A DNA stretch of 64,000 bases from Verrucomicrobiia bacterium (GTDB lineage Bacteria; Verrucomicrobiota; Verrucomicrobiia; Limisphaerales; JAEYXS01): assembly GCA_036405135.1 (NCBI GenBank), contig DASWYF010000038.1:1-64000 (forward strand). Direction: 5' to 3'. The notes under the pieces were generated by a model. The model searched no databases. It had not been told where the DNA came from and was given only the letters and a program-made list of their open reading frames with translations. The first letter of the stretch is position 1. Each line of letters opens with the position of its first letter. Positions 1 through 8,003 of the stretch are shown here, in pieces. A program made the position numbers and the translations under genes.

Positions 1-111
1 AACAGCGTCTTCAGCGCCACCCGCCGCAAAGCGCGTGGTTACCGCTCCTCCACCTACCTCATCACCATGCTCTACTTCCTCGCAGGCAAACTCCGCCTGC
101 CCCAGCACTGA
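1..111 (+). CDS. Transposase, C-terminal fragment (5' part outside window)
   Basis: An open frame runs from the first base to a TGA at 109-111 and encodes the last 36 residues of a protein. The fragment holds a basic ATRRKARGYRS stretch followed by TMLYFLAGKLRLP. This resembles the C-terminal end of DDE transposases of the ISL3 (IS204/IS1001/IS1096/IS1165) type, recalled from memory. The catalytic residues lie outside the window, so activity and exact family cannot be judged. The repeat-rich, gene-free DNA that follows fits a mobile-element neighbourhood. It could also be the tail of another basic protein. Confidence 0.5.
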   Translation, partial: NSVFSATRRKARGYRSSTYLITMLYFLAGKLRLPQH

Positions 112-790
112 ACCCATTCCACTGAAAACAGCGAAGAACCATATTTTCGGGTGTAATTTCTTCTGTTCCAATTTGTTGCGTTTGAAGGGTTGTTTGGTGT
201 GATTTTTAAATGGAAAATTGACGGGGATTTGGTAGTCTTTGCAGTGCTGACAACTCGTTGTCGGTAAAGGCGGGGCAAAGCCAGTTTCTGGTTCCTAGTT
301 TAAAGTTTCGAGTTAGGAACGCGAACGGCTGAAATCCCAAGTCATCAAGCATAGCGATGTGATTTATTGCATTGGTGTGTCCTGCGTTGGTGGGGAGGTG
401 ACAGCCTTATGGAGCCATCATGGGATGATGGAGTGGGAAAGTTTTCAGTGTTCAGTTTTCAGCCGGTTGCACCGGTGGCCAAAACGGAAACACGGAAATA
501 GCCCAGTTCATCTCTGGTAGGATCTGTGGGTGTATCGGGTGTTGGATCGGGGCTCGTAAGCTGGAGGGGGAACGGGACGTCGGTGGGCGTAGGATTTTTA
601 TGACTCACTGAGGAATCTCAAAGTACCCACTGCGGAACCAGCCGGGTTTAGAACAGCGCCAGAGTCTGGCCTCCCTGTGAGGAGGAGCCATAGGCCAGAT
701 ACATCAGCAGGGGGCGGATGGTTTCATTGCTCTTTGACATAGTTCCTTAAGGGGAACGCAGAGTTAAGAATGGTGAATGAAGAAATGGGG

Positions 791-850
791 GCACACCCTC
801 ATCCTCAATCCTTCTCCCGTGAGGGAGAAGGAAGATTTGGGAGGGTGCGC
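791..850. repeat. Palindromic (REP-like) element
   Basis: CCTTCTCCC (810-818), loop GTGA and GGGAGAAGG (823-831) form a perfect 9-bp inverted repeat. Outer arms ACCCTC (795-800) and GAGGGT (841-846) extend the symmetry. There is no T-run, so it is more like a dispersed REP-type element than a terminator. Confidence 0.6.
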
Positions 851-930
851 TCGCAAGATTCAAAAGTTCTTTGGCTGCGTTTCTGGCTGAATAGTCGGGT
901 GTTTTGTCGGGGTCGGAGTCACCGATATAA

Positions 931-970
931 AAATCGAGGACGACGACGAGGACGAGAACGACGACGATTG
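931..970. repeat. GACGAGG-type dispersed element, copy 1
   Basis: The element starts AAATCGAGGACG, continues as imperfect GACGAGGAC units and ends ACGACGATTG. The ends AAATCG and CGATTK are inverted copies of each other. Related copies are at 1345-1373 and 6842-6883. Confidence 0.6.
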
Positions 971-1344
971 GTTGTTGGAGTGGCTGGCGAGGGTCGGATC
1001 TGGAAGGTGCAGACTGGTAGCTAGAGTACCGCAGGACAGGATGCTATCGAGAAGAGGGAGCATTGACCGGACGAGATGGGAAGGCCGCTCTGGGGAATGG
1101 ATGAATTATGAAGGATGAAGTATGAGGGGGAAGTTGGGAAACATCGAACATCGAACTCCCAACATCGAACATCGAGAGTGGAAAAGTTAGAGCCTCCTTA
1201 CGTCGGCTGCTACGGTTTAAAGGAAGCCGTACCGCATGCGGGACGGAACTCTTGCGGGAACGTCCAACTTTGGGCGTTCAACGTTCAGAGATGGGGGGAA
1301 TGGGTCTTATGTGTCCGATAGGACTTATGGGGCTTAGGGGAAAT

Positions 1345-1373
1345 GAAATCGACGACGAGGACGAGCACGATTG
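1345..1373. repeat. GACGAGG-type dispersed element, copy 2
   Basis: This is a shorter relative of the element at 931-970. It begins GAAATCGACGACG, has a GACGAGGACGAGCACGA core and ends ACGATTG. Confidence 0.6.
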
Positions 1374-1381
1374 TTGAGACT

Positions 1382-1401
1382 GCGCGAGTGATTACTCGCG
1401 C
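1382..1401 (-). terminator. Hairpin at the phoR stop codon
   Basis: GCGCGAGT (1382-1389), loop GATT and ACTCGCGC (1394-1401) form a perfect 8-bp stem whose loop covers part of the phoR stop codon. In the direction of phoR transcription no U-run follows, so it may be a weak or factor-dependent terminator, or an mRNA 3'-end stabiliser. Confidence 0.35.
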
Positions 1402-2570
1402 GGGAGGGTGAAGGAGAAGGTGCTGCCTTGGCCTAGTTCGCTTTCGATCCAGACTTCGCCGCCGTGGGATTGGACGATGTGTTTCACGATGGAGAGTCCT
1501 AAGCCTGTGCCACCGGCTTCGCGGGAGCGGGCGCGGTCGATGCGGTAGAAGCGTTCGAAGACGCGGTCTTTCGCATCGGCAGGAATACCGGGGCCGTCAT
1601 CGCGGACGGAGACTTCGATGAGTTTATCATCGGAGGCGCGACTGGAGACTTCCACGATGCCATCTTGCTTGCCGTATTTGATGGCGTTGTCGATGAGGTT
1701 GAAGAGGACTTGCTCGATGCGGTCGCCATCGGCGTGGACCATGGTGTCGGCGGCGATGGTGTTGCGGAGAGTGATGTTCTTTTCCGCAGCGCGGGAGGTG
1801 AGGTCATCGAGGACGTGATCGACCAGGGGCGCGAGTTCGAAGGGTTGAAGGTTCATGACGATCTGTCCGGATTCGAGGCGCGAGATGGTCAGGAGGTCTT
1901 CGATCAAGAAGGTGAGGCGATCGGCGTGTTTATCGATGGTCTGGAGGAAACGCAGAGCGACGGCGGGATCGTCTTTCGCACCGTCGATCAAGGTTTCGGT
2001 GTAGCCTTTGATGAGCGAGAGCGGGGTGCGGAGTTCGTGGCTGACATTGGCGACGAAATCGCGCCGGGTGTTCTCAAGCTGGCGCAGGCGGGTGAGATCG
2101 TGGAAGACGAGGAGCATGCCCGCGGGGCGGCCATCGCGGTTTAGCAAGCTGACGATGTTCACTTGCAGACAGCGGAGGTCGATGCCGGGGAGTTCGAGTT
2201 CGCCACCGGTGATCTGGCCTTCCACGGCAGCGCGATTGAGAAGCTCCTGCAGGGCGTGCATGCGGAAGGCTTCCATGACGGTCTGGCCACGGATGTCGTG
2301 ACTGACGCCGAAGACGCGTTCAACGGCTTGATTGACGAGGCGGATCTTGCCATCGCGATCGAGGACGAGGACGCCTTCCACCATGGAGTTGAAGAGGGCT
2401 TGTTGCTGGGCGTGTTCGTCGGCGAGGGCGAGTTGCTGCGTTTCGCGTTGCTTGGTGCTATCGGCTCGCAGACGATCGAGAGCGCCTTCGAGGGCCTTCA
2501 TCTGGCCACGGGACCAGACATAGAGGCCCACGGTGCAGGCAAGGCTCAAGATGGCTAGCGCGATCCACAT
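1392..2570 (-). CDS. phoR: PhoR-type sensor histidine kinase
   Basis: A 392-residue membrane-bound histidine kinase. One N-terminal transmembrane segment (about residues 1-20) is followed by a short coiled linker, a PAS domain (about 58-165) and a HisKA dimerisation domain with the phospho-acceptor His178 in VSHELRTPL. An HATPase_c domain (about 280-388) has an N box (LFNLIDNAIKYG), G1 (DDGPGIP) and G2 (GTGLGLSIV). There is no large periplasmic sensor loop, which fits PhoR-like kinases that sense through the membrane or partner proteins. It lies 21 bp downstream of the response-regulator gene, so the two form an operon. The signal (phosphate or otherwise) cannot be read from sequence; no pst or phoU genes are in the window. 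Confidence 0.85.
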   Translation of the reverse strand: MWIALAILSLACTVGLYVWSRGQMKALEGALDRLRADSTKQRETQQLALADEHAQQQALFNSMVEGVLVLDRDGKIRLVNQAVERVFGVSHDIRGQTVMEAFRMHALQELLNRAAVEGQITGGELELPGIDLRCLQVNIVSLLNRDGRPAGMLLVFHDLTRLRQLENTRRDFVANVSHELRTPLSLIKGYTETLIDGAKDDPAVALRFLQTIDKHADRLTFLIEDLLTISRLESGQIVMNLQPFELAPLVDHVLDDLTSRAAEKNITLRNTIAADTMVHADGDRIEQVLFNLIDNAIKYGKQDGIVEVSSRASDDKLIEVSVRDDGPGIPADAKDRVFERFYRIDRARSREAGGTGLGLSIVKHIVQSHGGEVWIESELGQGSTFSFTLPRE

Positions 2571-2591
2571 GGTTCAGCTAAATGAAGGTGA

Positions 2592-3296
2592 TCAACCTTC
2601 GACAAAGCGGTAACCGACGCCGCGCACGGTGTCGAGATAACGTGCGGCTTTGCCGAGCTTCTCGCGCAGGCGGCGCATGTGGGTATCCACGGTGCGGGTG
2701 TCGATGAGGTTGTCGTATTGCCAGACATCCGCGAGGAGTTTTTCGCGGGATTGCACACGGCCACGACGTTGCGCGAGGACGGTGAGGAGCTTGAATTCCG
2801 TGGCGGTCAGTTCCACGCGCTTGCCACCGACGGTGGCGAGGTGGCGGGGGACATCGATGAAGAGTTCACCGATGTGGAAGAGGTCGTTGTTGCTCTCGTC
2901 ATCCGACTGGGTGCGGCGCATGAGGTTCTTGATGCGCAGGCCGAGTTCACGCGGGCTGAATGGCTTGGTGACGTAGTCATCGGCACCGAGTTCGAGGCCG
3001 AGGATGCGATCGATCTCAGCCGCCTTCGCGGTGAGCATGATGATGGGGATGGCCGCAGTGCTGGCATCGCGACGGAGGATCTTGCAAACCTCCAAGCCAT
3101 CGATCTCCGGGAGCATGAGGTCCAACAAAATCAAATCGGGTGCAACGAGGCGGGCTTTCTTCAAGGCTTCAGCGCCATCAGCCGCGGTGACGACATCGTA
3201 GCCGGCGGCCTTGAGGTTGAACTCGATCAGCTCAAGAGCATCCGGCTCGTCATCCACCACTAAAATCTTAGGTTTCACTCGAGCCTTGGTTAACAT
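2592..3296 (-). CDS. phoB: PhoB/OmpR-family response regulator
   Basis: A 234-residue two-domain regulator. The receiver domain (about 8-125) has the acidic pair D15/D16, the phospho-acceptor D59 in LILLDLMLPEIDG, a conserved T in MLTAK and the KP motif in DYVTKPFSP. The C-terminal winged-helix (Trans_reg_C, about 140-232) shows the ELTATEFKLL and RTVDTHMRRLREKL signatures of the OmpR/PhoB family. It is first in an operon with the histidine kinase. Three GTTAC repeats at 11-bp spacing lie about 30 bp upstream of its start and could be its own binding site. The ATG at 3294-3296 gives the normal length for the family. Confidence 0.88.
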   Translation of the reverse strand: MLTKARVKPKILVVDDEPDALELIEFNLKAAGYDVVTAADGAEALKKARLVAPDLILLDLMLPEIDGLEVCKILRRDASTAAIPIIMLTAKAAEIDRILGLELGADDYVTKPFSPRELGLRIKNLMRRTQSDDESNNDLFHIGELFIDVPRHLATVGGKRVELTATEFKLLTVLAQRRGRVQSREKLLADVWQYDNLIDTRTVDTHMRRLREKLGKAARYLDTVRGVGYRFVEG

Positions 3297-3325
3297 GCGA
3301 CCAGTAGAGCATCAATGACGTGGGG

Positions 3326-3353
3326 GTTACAAGAATGTTACAACGGGGTTACG
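3326..3353 (-). promoter_or_regulatory. Three 11-bp-spaced GTTAC repeats (Pho-box-like operator)
   Basis: GTTAC occurs at 3326, 3337 and 3348, exactly 11 bp apart. Read in the direction of phoB these are TGTAAC-type heptamers separated by 4 bp, the geometry of PhoB/OmpR-family direct-repeat sites. The site starts 30 bp upstream of the phoB ATG and could mediate autoregulation. It also lies about 85 bp upstream of the mdh -35 element on the other strand. Confidence 0.5.
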
Positions 3354-3360
3354 GCGCCTG

Positions 3361-3415
3361 TAGGCGCAATGACGAATGACGAAATCCGAATGACCAAAGA
3401 TGAAATTCGAGGATG
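3361..3415. repeat. AATGACGAATGAC-type dispersed repeat
   Basis: The stretch carries repeated AATGAC/GAATGAC/GAAAT words (AATGACGAATGACGAAATCCG, then AATGACC). It shares the AATGACC and GAATGAC words with the element at 7999-8116, so it is probably a related dispersed intergenic repeat. Confidence 0.4.
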
Positions 3416-3436
3416 AGATGGAGGTTTGATTCCCGC

Positions 3437-3464
3437 TTGCGTAGGGAATGGGCACTTCTATACT
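3437..3464 (+). promoter_or_regulatory. Putative mdh promoter
   Basis: TTGCGT (3437-3442) and TATACT (3459-3464) are separated by 16 bp, a good sigma-70-type match, and end 31 bp upstream of the mdh ATG. Confidence 0.5.
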
Positions 3465-3495
3465 CGGCGCCCACGAATTTCATTGAATTAGAAAT

Positions 3496-4485
3496 ATGAG
3501 CGCTACGCCTATCCGTGTTGCTGTGACCGGTGCTGCCGGTCAAATCGGTTACTCCCTCCTCTTCCGCATCGCGTCCGGTTCCATGTTCGGACCGAACCAG
3601 CCGGTGATCCTGCACCTCATCGAGATCGAACCCGCCCTGCCGACTTTGAACGGCGTGGTGATGGAGCTCGAAGACTGCGCGTTCCCGTTGCTGAAGGGCA
3701 TCGTGCCGACGGCAAGCCTCGACGAAGGTTTCCGAGGTGTGAACTGGGCGTTGCTCGTGGGTAGCGTGCCGCGCAAGCAGGGGATGGAGCGTAAGGACTT
3801 GCTCGGTATCAACGGCAAGATATTCATCGGCCAAGGTCAGGCGATCCAGAAGAACGCGGCGAGCGATGTGCGCATCCATGTGGTGGGCAATCCGTGCAAT
3901 ACGAACTGCCTCATCGCGATGAACAACGCGAAGGACATCCCGGCGAACCGCTTCTTCGCGATGACGCGCCTCGATGAAAACCGTGCGAAATCGCAGCTCG
4001 CCAAGAAGGCGGGCGTGGACACGACGGCGGTGACGAACATGGCGATCTGGGGCAACCATTCCGCCACGCAGTATCCGGACTTTTACAACGCGAAGATCAA
4101 TGGCAAGCCGGTGACGGAAGTGATCTCTGACTCCGCATGGTTGCAGAATGACTTCATCTCCACGGTGCAGCAGCGCGGCGCGGCGATCATCAAGGCGCGC
4201 GGTGCTTCCTCCGCGGCCAGCGCGGCGAACGCGGTGGTGGACAGCGTGAAGTCCATCGTGACGCCGACGGCGCAGGGCAATTGGGCGAGCGTCTGCTTGG
4301 CCTCTGATGGCAGCTACGGCGTGGAGAAGGGCCTCATCAGCTCCTTCCCGGTGCGTTCCAACGGCCAGACGCTGGAGATCGTGCAAGGCGTGCCGGTGAA
4401 TGACTTCAGCCGCTCGAAGATTGATGCGACGGTGAAGGAATTGCAGGAAGAGAAGGCGCTGGTTTCCGAGCTGCTGCCGAAATAA
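3496..4485 (+). CDS. mdh: Malate dehydrogenase
   Basis: A 329-residue NAD-dependent malate dehydrogenase that interconverts malate and oxaloacetate in the TCA cycle in the cytoplasm. The N-terminal Rossmann motif is GAAGQIGY (about residues 12-19). Substrate and catalytic motifs typical of the MDH type 2 family are present: [32 protein letters not shown] and NMAIWGNHS with the catalytic His. Length matches the family (about 325-330). It has its own promoter upstream and a strong terminator downstream, so it appears to be monocistronic. No oddities are seen. Confidence 0.95.
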   Translation: MSATPIRVAVTGAAGQIGYSLLFRIASGSMFGPNQPVILHLIEIEPALPTLNGVVMELEDCAFPLLKGIVPTASLDEGFRGVNWALLVGSVPRKQGMERKDLLGINGKIFIGQGQAIQKNAASDVRIHVVGNPCNTNCLIAMNNAKDIPANRFFAMTRLDENRAKSQLAKKAGVDTTAVTNMAIWGNHSATQYPDFYNAKINGKPVTEVISDSAWLQNDFISTVQQRGAAIIKARGASSAASAANAVVDSVKSIVTPTAQGNWASVCLASDGSYGVEKGLISSFPVRSNGQTLEIVQGVPVNDFSRSKIDATVKELQEEKALVSELLPK

Positions 4486-4506
4486 GTGAACAGACAGTGA
4501 TTTCCG

Positions 4507-4545
4507 AAAACGCCCGGAACCGCTGATGGTTCCGGGCGTTTTGTT
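4507..4545 (+). terminator. Rho-independent terminator after mdh
   Basis: AAAACGCCCGGAACC, a 6-nt loop (4522-4527), then GGTTCCGGGCGTTTT and further Ts form a near-perfect stem of about 15 bp with a T tail, 22 bp after the mdh stop codon. Confidence 0.9.
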
Positions 4546-4600
4546 TGGGCCAAATCACGCCCTCGACAGGCTTGCTTCGCTTTGCCACGCTTTGCGCACC

Positions 4601-5656
4601 ATGAAAAGCCGTTCATTAGTCACGGGTGCCGCGGGGTTCATTGGCGCTCACGTCGCGGAGGAGTTGCTCAGTCGCGGGCACGAGGTGATCGCGCTGGATG
4701 ACTTGAGCGGTGGATTCAAGGACAACGTGCCAGCGGGTGCGACGTTCGTGGAAGGCTGCATCAATGATACGGCGCTCATCGACAAGCTGTTCGCGGAGTA
4801 TAAGTTCGATTACGTGTTCCATCTCGCGGCGTATGCGGCGGAGGGGTTGAGCCATTTCATCAAGCGGTTCAATTACACGAACAACTTGCTCGGCAGCGTG
4901 AATCTCATCAACGCCGCGGTGAACACGGGCACGGTGAAGTGCTTTGTGTTCACCTCGTCCATCGCGGTCTATGGGCGCAATCAGGTGCCTATGACGGAAG
5001 ACGCTGTGCCGCAGCCAGAAGATCCGTATGGCATCGCGAAATATGCGGTGGAACTGGACCTGAAGGAAGCGCACGAGATGTTCGGGTTGAATTACGTGGT
5101 GTTCCGTCCGCATAATGTTTACGGGGAGAAACAGAACATCGGTGATCGTTACCGCAATGTGATCGGTATCTTCATGAACCAGATTTTGCAGGGCCAGCCG
5201 ATGACAGTGTTCGGCGATGGCTTGCAGACGCGGGCGTTCAGTTACATCGCGGATGTGGCGCCGGTCATTGCGGAAAGTGTGACGCGTGAGAAGTGTTGGA
5301 ATCAGGTTTTCAATGTCGGTGCGGACACGCCTTACACCGTGAAAGAACTCGCGGAAGAAGTCGCGAAGGCGATGGGCGTGCAGCCCAATATCAAGCATCT
5401 GGAGGCGCGCAATGAAGTGGTCCATGCGTATTCCTCGCACGACAAGGCCAAGGAATGTTTCGGCGACATCATCCAGAACGTTTCGCTGGCAGACGGTGTT
5501 CAACGCATGACGAAATGGGTAAAACAGCACGGTAGTCGTTCGGGGAAAGCGTTTGAGGGGATTGAGGTGTGGAAGAACCTGCCGCCCTCGTGGAAGGCGC
5601 TAGCCTCAGCAGGGGAAGTGAAGAAGACACGGATTTCACAAATTAACACAAATTGA
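4601..5656 (+). CDS. NAD-dependent sugar-nucleotide epimerase (GalE-like)
   Basis: A 351-residue extended SDR protein. The NAD-binding GxxGxxG is GAAGFIG (residues 9-15), the active site is PYGIAK (YxxxK), and a Ser/Thr triad member lies in FTSSIAVYG. Family features point to a UDP-glucose 4-epimerase-like or related NDP-sugar epimerase; substrate specificity cannot be read. I chose the ATG at 4601 because the in-frame ATG at 4526 lies inside the mdh terminator and would add residues before the Rossmann strand. The last nine residues and the stop codon are encoded by a dispersed repeat (5626-5684), so the C-terminus has apparently been remodelled by repeat insertion. It is the first gene of the polysaccharide locus. 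Confidence 0.85.
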   Translation: MKSRSLVTGAAGFIGAHVAEELLSRGHEVIALDDLSGGFKDNVPAGATFVEGCINDTALIDKLFAEYKFDYVFHLAAYAAEGLSHFIKRFNYTNNLLGSVNLINAAVNTGTVKCFVFTSSIAVYGRNQVPMTEDAVPQPEDPYGIAKYAVELDLKEAHEMFGLNYVVFRPHNVYGEKQNIGDRYRNVIGIFMNQILQGQPMTVFGDGLQTRAFSYIADVAPVIAESVTREKCWNQVFNVGADTPYTVKELAEEVAKAMGVQPNIKHLEARNEVVHAYSSHDKAKECFGDIIQNVSLADGVQRMTKWVKQHGSRSGKAFEGIEVWKNLPPSWKALASAGEVKKTRISQINTN

Positions 5657-5684
5657 ATTCGTGAAAATCAGTGCAATTAGTGTC
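5626..5684. repeat. GACAC...GTGTC dispersed palindromic repeat overlapping a gene end
   Basis: This 59-bp imperfect inverted repeat starts GACACGGATTTCACAAATT and ends with AATTAGTGTC; both arms carry TTTCAC/GTGAAAA-like and AATT blocks around a central GAATTC. It resembles the ACACGGATTTCAC-type elements I remember as common between genes in Verrucomicrobia and Planctomycetes. Its first 31 bp are the 3' end of the epimerase coding sequence. Confidence 0.7.
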
Positions 5685-5707
5685 GGTTTGTTCCGTTTTA
5701 GTTTAGC

Positions 5708-6829
5708 ATGAAAATAGCGATTTTGGGCATCCGCGGGTTGCCTTCGAGTTACAGCGGGTATGAGACGTTCATCGGGGAGCTGGCTCCGCGATTGGCGCAT
5801 CGCGGTCATGAGGTGACGATCTATTGCCGGAGCGCATTGTATAAGGAGCGGCCGGAGACGCATCTGGGCATGAAGATGATCTATCTGCCCAGCATCGAGC
5901 ATAAATTTCTCAGCACGCTCTCGCATACGGCGTACGCGACATTGCATGCCAGCTTGGGAAATTATGACATGGTGTTCGTGGTGAATGCGGCGAATGGCAT
6001 GTTCGGTTTCATCCCGCAATTATTGGGCAAAGCGTGCATTCTGAATGTGGACGGCATGGAGTGGTTGCGGCCCAAGTGGAACACCGTGGGCAAGTTTGTA
6101 TTCAAGAATTCGGCGCGGCTCGGTACGTGGTTCTACGATGAGATCGTGACGGATGCGGATGAGATGCATCGCCTGTATGCGCAGGAGTTCGGGATCAATT
6201 CCACCTACATCGCTTACGGTGCGAACATCGAGAATTCCACCATGCCGGAAGTGCTGAAGGAATATGGTCTGGAGCCGCAGAATTATTATCTTATCGCGAG
6301 CCGCTTGGTGCCGGATAACAACGCGGACCTGATCGTGGAAGCATTCGTGAAGAGCGGTTCGCGCAAGTGGCTGGCGATCGCTGGTGGGGCAGATTACAAG
6401 GGCAATACGATCGAGAAAGCCTTCTTGGATAAGTTGAAAGCACTCTCCAATGGTCGTGTGAAGTTCCTTGGTCATGTGGGCAAACCGGGACATGTGAAAG
6501 AGCTGCACTGTAACTGCTACGGTTACATTCACGGTCATCAATTTGGCGGTATCAATCCTTCGCTGCTCAAGGCGTTGGGTTATGGGAATCTGATTTTCGC
6601 TCTAAATACACCATTCAATTCCGAAGTGCTCGCGGCGGGCAAGCATGGGGTGCTTTACGAAAAGAATTCGGACGATTTGGCGGAGAAGATCAAGGCGACG
6701 GAGGCGAATCCTGAACGCGTGGTGGAGTTGCGTCGCACGGCGCCAGAACGCATCAAAGAGCGCTTCACGTGGGAGCAAATCACGGATGAGTATGAGGCGT
6801 TGTTCCGTAAGTGGAGTGATGCAAGATAG
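5708..6829 (+). CDS. Glycosyltransferase with N-terminal DUF1972 (rhamnosyltransferase-like, GT4)
   Basis: A 373-residue GT-B fold glycosyltransferase. The N-terminus (GIRGLPSSYSGYETF, about residues 8-22) is the signature of DUF1972, found in rhamnosyl- and related transferases of O-antigen and capsule synthesis. The C-terminal half (about 190-360) is the group-1 donor-binding domain, with SRLVPDNNADLIVEAF and a Glu-poor HQFGGINPSLLKALG region where many GT4 enzymes have EX7E. It likely adds a sugar to a lipid-linked exopolysaccharide or lipopolysaccharide intermediate at the inner membrane. Donor sugar unknown. It lies between two dispersed repeats within the polysaccharide locus. Confidence 0.8.
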   Translation: MKIAILGIRGLPSSYSGYETFIGELAPRLAHRGHEVTIYCRSALYKERPETHLGMKMIYLPSIEHKFLSTLSHTAYATLHASLGNYDMVFVVNAANGMFGFIPQLLGKACILNVDGMEWLRPKWNTVGKFVFKNSARLGTWFYDEIVTDADEMHRLYAQEFGINSTYIAYGANIENSTMPEVLKEYGLEPQNYYLIASRLVPDNNADLIVEAFVKSGSRKWLAIAGGADYKGNTIEKAFLDKLKALSNGRVKFLGHVGKPGHVKELHCNCYGYIHGHQFGGINPSLLKALGYGNLIFALNTPFNSEVLAAGKHGVLYEKNSDDLAEKIKATEANPERVVELRRTAPERIKERFTWEQITDEYEALFRKWSDAR

Positions 6830-6841
6830 GTCGGTAAAAGT

Positions 6842-6883
6842 AAATTGAGGACGAAGGGTATGACGAGCACGAGGACGATTTAG
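6842..6883. repeat. GACGAGG-type dispersed element, copy 3
   Basis: AAATTGAGGACGAAGG, then GACGAGCACGAGGACGATTT: the same ends and core as the elements at 931-970 and 1345-1373. It nearly fills the 58-bp gap between two glycosyltransferase genes. Confidence 0.6.
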
Positions 6884-6887
6884 ACGC

Positions 6888-8003
6888 ATGAAACCAGTGT
6901 TGCTGATATTTGAGCAGAGGATGATGGGGGACGCCATCATGAGCCTGCCATTTGTACGTGCGGCGCTGGAGGGATATGATGTCTATGTGACGTGCACGCC
7001 CGCCACGGCGCCAGTTTTTGAGATGGTTTTACCGGCAGACCGTATCATCCCGTGGACACCACCGTGGCTGGCGGATGAAGGCCGCTACGACAAGAAGCGT
7101 TGGGCGGAGAGCGGGGTGAAAGAATACACCCGGAAGCTCAAGCAATTGCGCCCGCAGGTGGCCGTTTCTGTGTGGGCGGATACGCGGGTGCATTGGCTCA
7201 TGGCGATGTCCGGGGCGAAGAAGCGCGTGGGTTTTCCAATGGTGAAGCAGAATTATTATGCGAACCATCTGGCGTGGAGGCAGCGGCAATTACGTTTGGG
7301 GAAAGTGCTGTATTATGCCGGTTCACTGGCGATGTTTCGTCCGCTGCTGAACGTCTCCATTGAGCGTCGTAATGAGCAGCAACATCATGTGGTATGCTGG
7401 CAACAGATTGCGCAATCGTTGTTGTTGCCTTGGAGTGATGCTGCACCGTGGCTTACACCTCCCGTCGCGACATTTCCCGATGAAGTACAAAGCGCCATCG
7501 ATGAAGCAAGGACGAATCGCCAGCCGATCTGGATGGTGCATGCGGGTGCTCGTGTAGAGGCGCATCGTTGGCCAGTGGAGAATTTTGACCGCGTGTTGAG
7601 AGAGGAGTTGCAAGCCGCCGGTGCGAAGGTGATTTTACTGGAATCGCCCGAAGTATCTTGGCCGGGGACATTGAAGCATACGTTCCCCAGTTGCCGGACG
7701 AGAGATATTTTCAGCCTGTTTGCGACCATGGCGCAGGCGGATGCGCTCTTGTGCAATGACACGGGGGTGGCACATGTGGCGGCAGCTTTAGGCAAGCCTG
7801 TAGTGGCGGTATTCACGGCGAGCAATCCGGATTGGTTTGCACCATGGGGCAGTCGTCAACGCGTAGTGCGGAGACAGGTGTGTGAATTCCATCCGTGTTT
7901 CGGACACTGCCAGCAGCCGAATTTCATCTGTCGTGATGGTGTGACGGTGGAGATGGTGAGCAAGTCGGTAAGGCAGTTGCAGGGAGAGCTTATTGCTAAA
8001 TGA
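6888..8003 (+). CDS. Glycosyltransferase family 9 (heptosyltransferase-like)
   Basis: A 371-residue GT9 protein resembling ADP-heptose:LPS heptosyltransferases. The N-terminal strand VLLIFEQRMMGDAIMSLPFV (about 4-23) corresponds to the family's RxxxGDxxxxxP motif. The C-terminal domain has WMVHAGARVEAHRWP and LLCNDTGVAHVAAALGKPVVAVF, the conserved D/N-TGVAH-AAALGKPV sugar-nucleotide binding region. It probably transfers a heptose or other sugar to the lipopolysaccharide core at the inner membrane. A Cys-rich tail (CEFHPCFGHCQQPNFICRDG) near the C-terminus is also common in the family. Its TGA stop lies in a dispersed repeat. Confidence 0.83.
   Translation: MKPVLLIFEQRMMGDAIMSLPFVRAALEGYDVYVTCTPATAPVFEMVLPADRIIPWTPPWLADEGRYDKKRWAESGVKEYTRKLKQLRPQVAVSVWADTRVHWLMAMSGAKKRVGFPMVKQNYYANHLAWRQRQLRLGKVLYYAGSLAMFRPLLNVSIERRNEQQHHVVCWQQIAQSLLLPWSDAAPWLTPPVATFPDEVQSAIDEARTNRQPIWMVHAGARVEAHRWPVENFDRVLREELQAAGAKVILLESPEVSWPGTLKHTFPSCRTRDIFSLFATMAQADALLCNDTGVAHVAAALGKPVVAVFTASNPDWFAPWGSRQRVVRRQVCEFHPCFGHCQQPNFICRDGVTVEMVSKSVRQLQGELIAK

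Larger units (their letters stand above)
112..1391. other. Gene-free region with several dispersed-repeat families
   Basis: No convincing gene is seen in these 1.28 kb; the short open frames show repeats rather than protein-like sequence. Visible elements are a GTTTTCAGTGTTCAG-type stretch near 440-462, a palindrome at 791-850, a GACGAGG-rich element at 931-970, a tandem AACATCGAACATCGA at 1140-1154 and 1161-1175, a GGCGTTCAACGTTCAG stretch near 1267-1290, a GTCTTATGTGTCCGATAGG stretch near 1305-1323 and a second GACGAGG element at 1345-1373. The region separates the transposase fragment from the convergent phoR gene. Confidence 0.7.

Noticed and set aside
770-1063. Opposing short reading frames near 770-1063
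   Set aside because: Both consist of repeat sequence (palindrome and GACGAGG element) translating to low-complexity Arg- or Ser-rich stretches, with no ribosome-binding site.
1115-1321. 68-codon reading frame on the plus strand
   Set aside because: It is made of AACATCGA tandem and other dispersed repeats and has no protein-like features.
4526-4600. Upstream extension of the epimerase gene to an ATG at 4526
   Set aside because: That ATG lies in the loop of the mdh terminator and the added residues precede the conserved Rossmann strand; ATG 4601 is the natural start.
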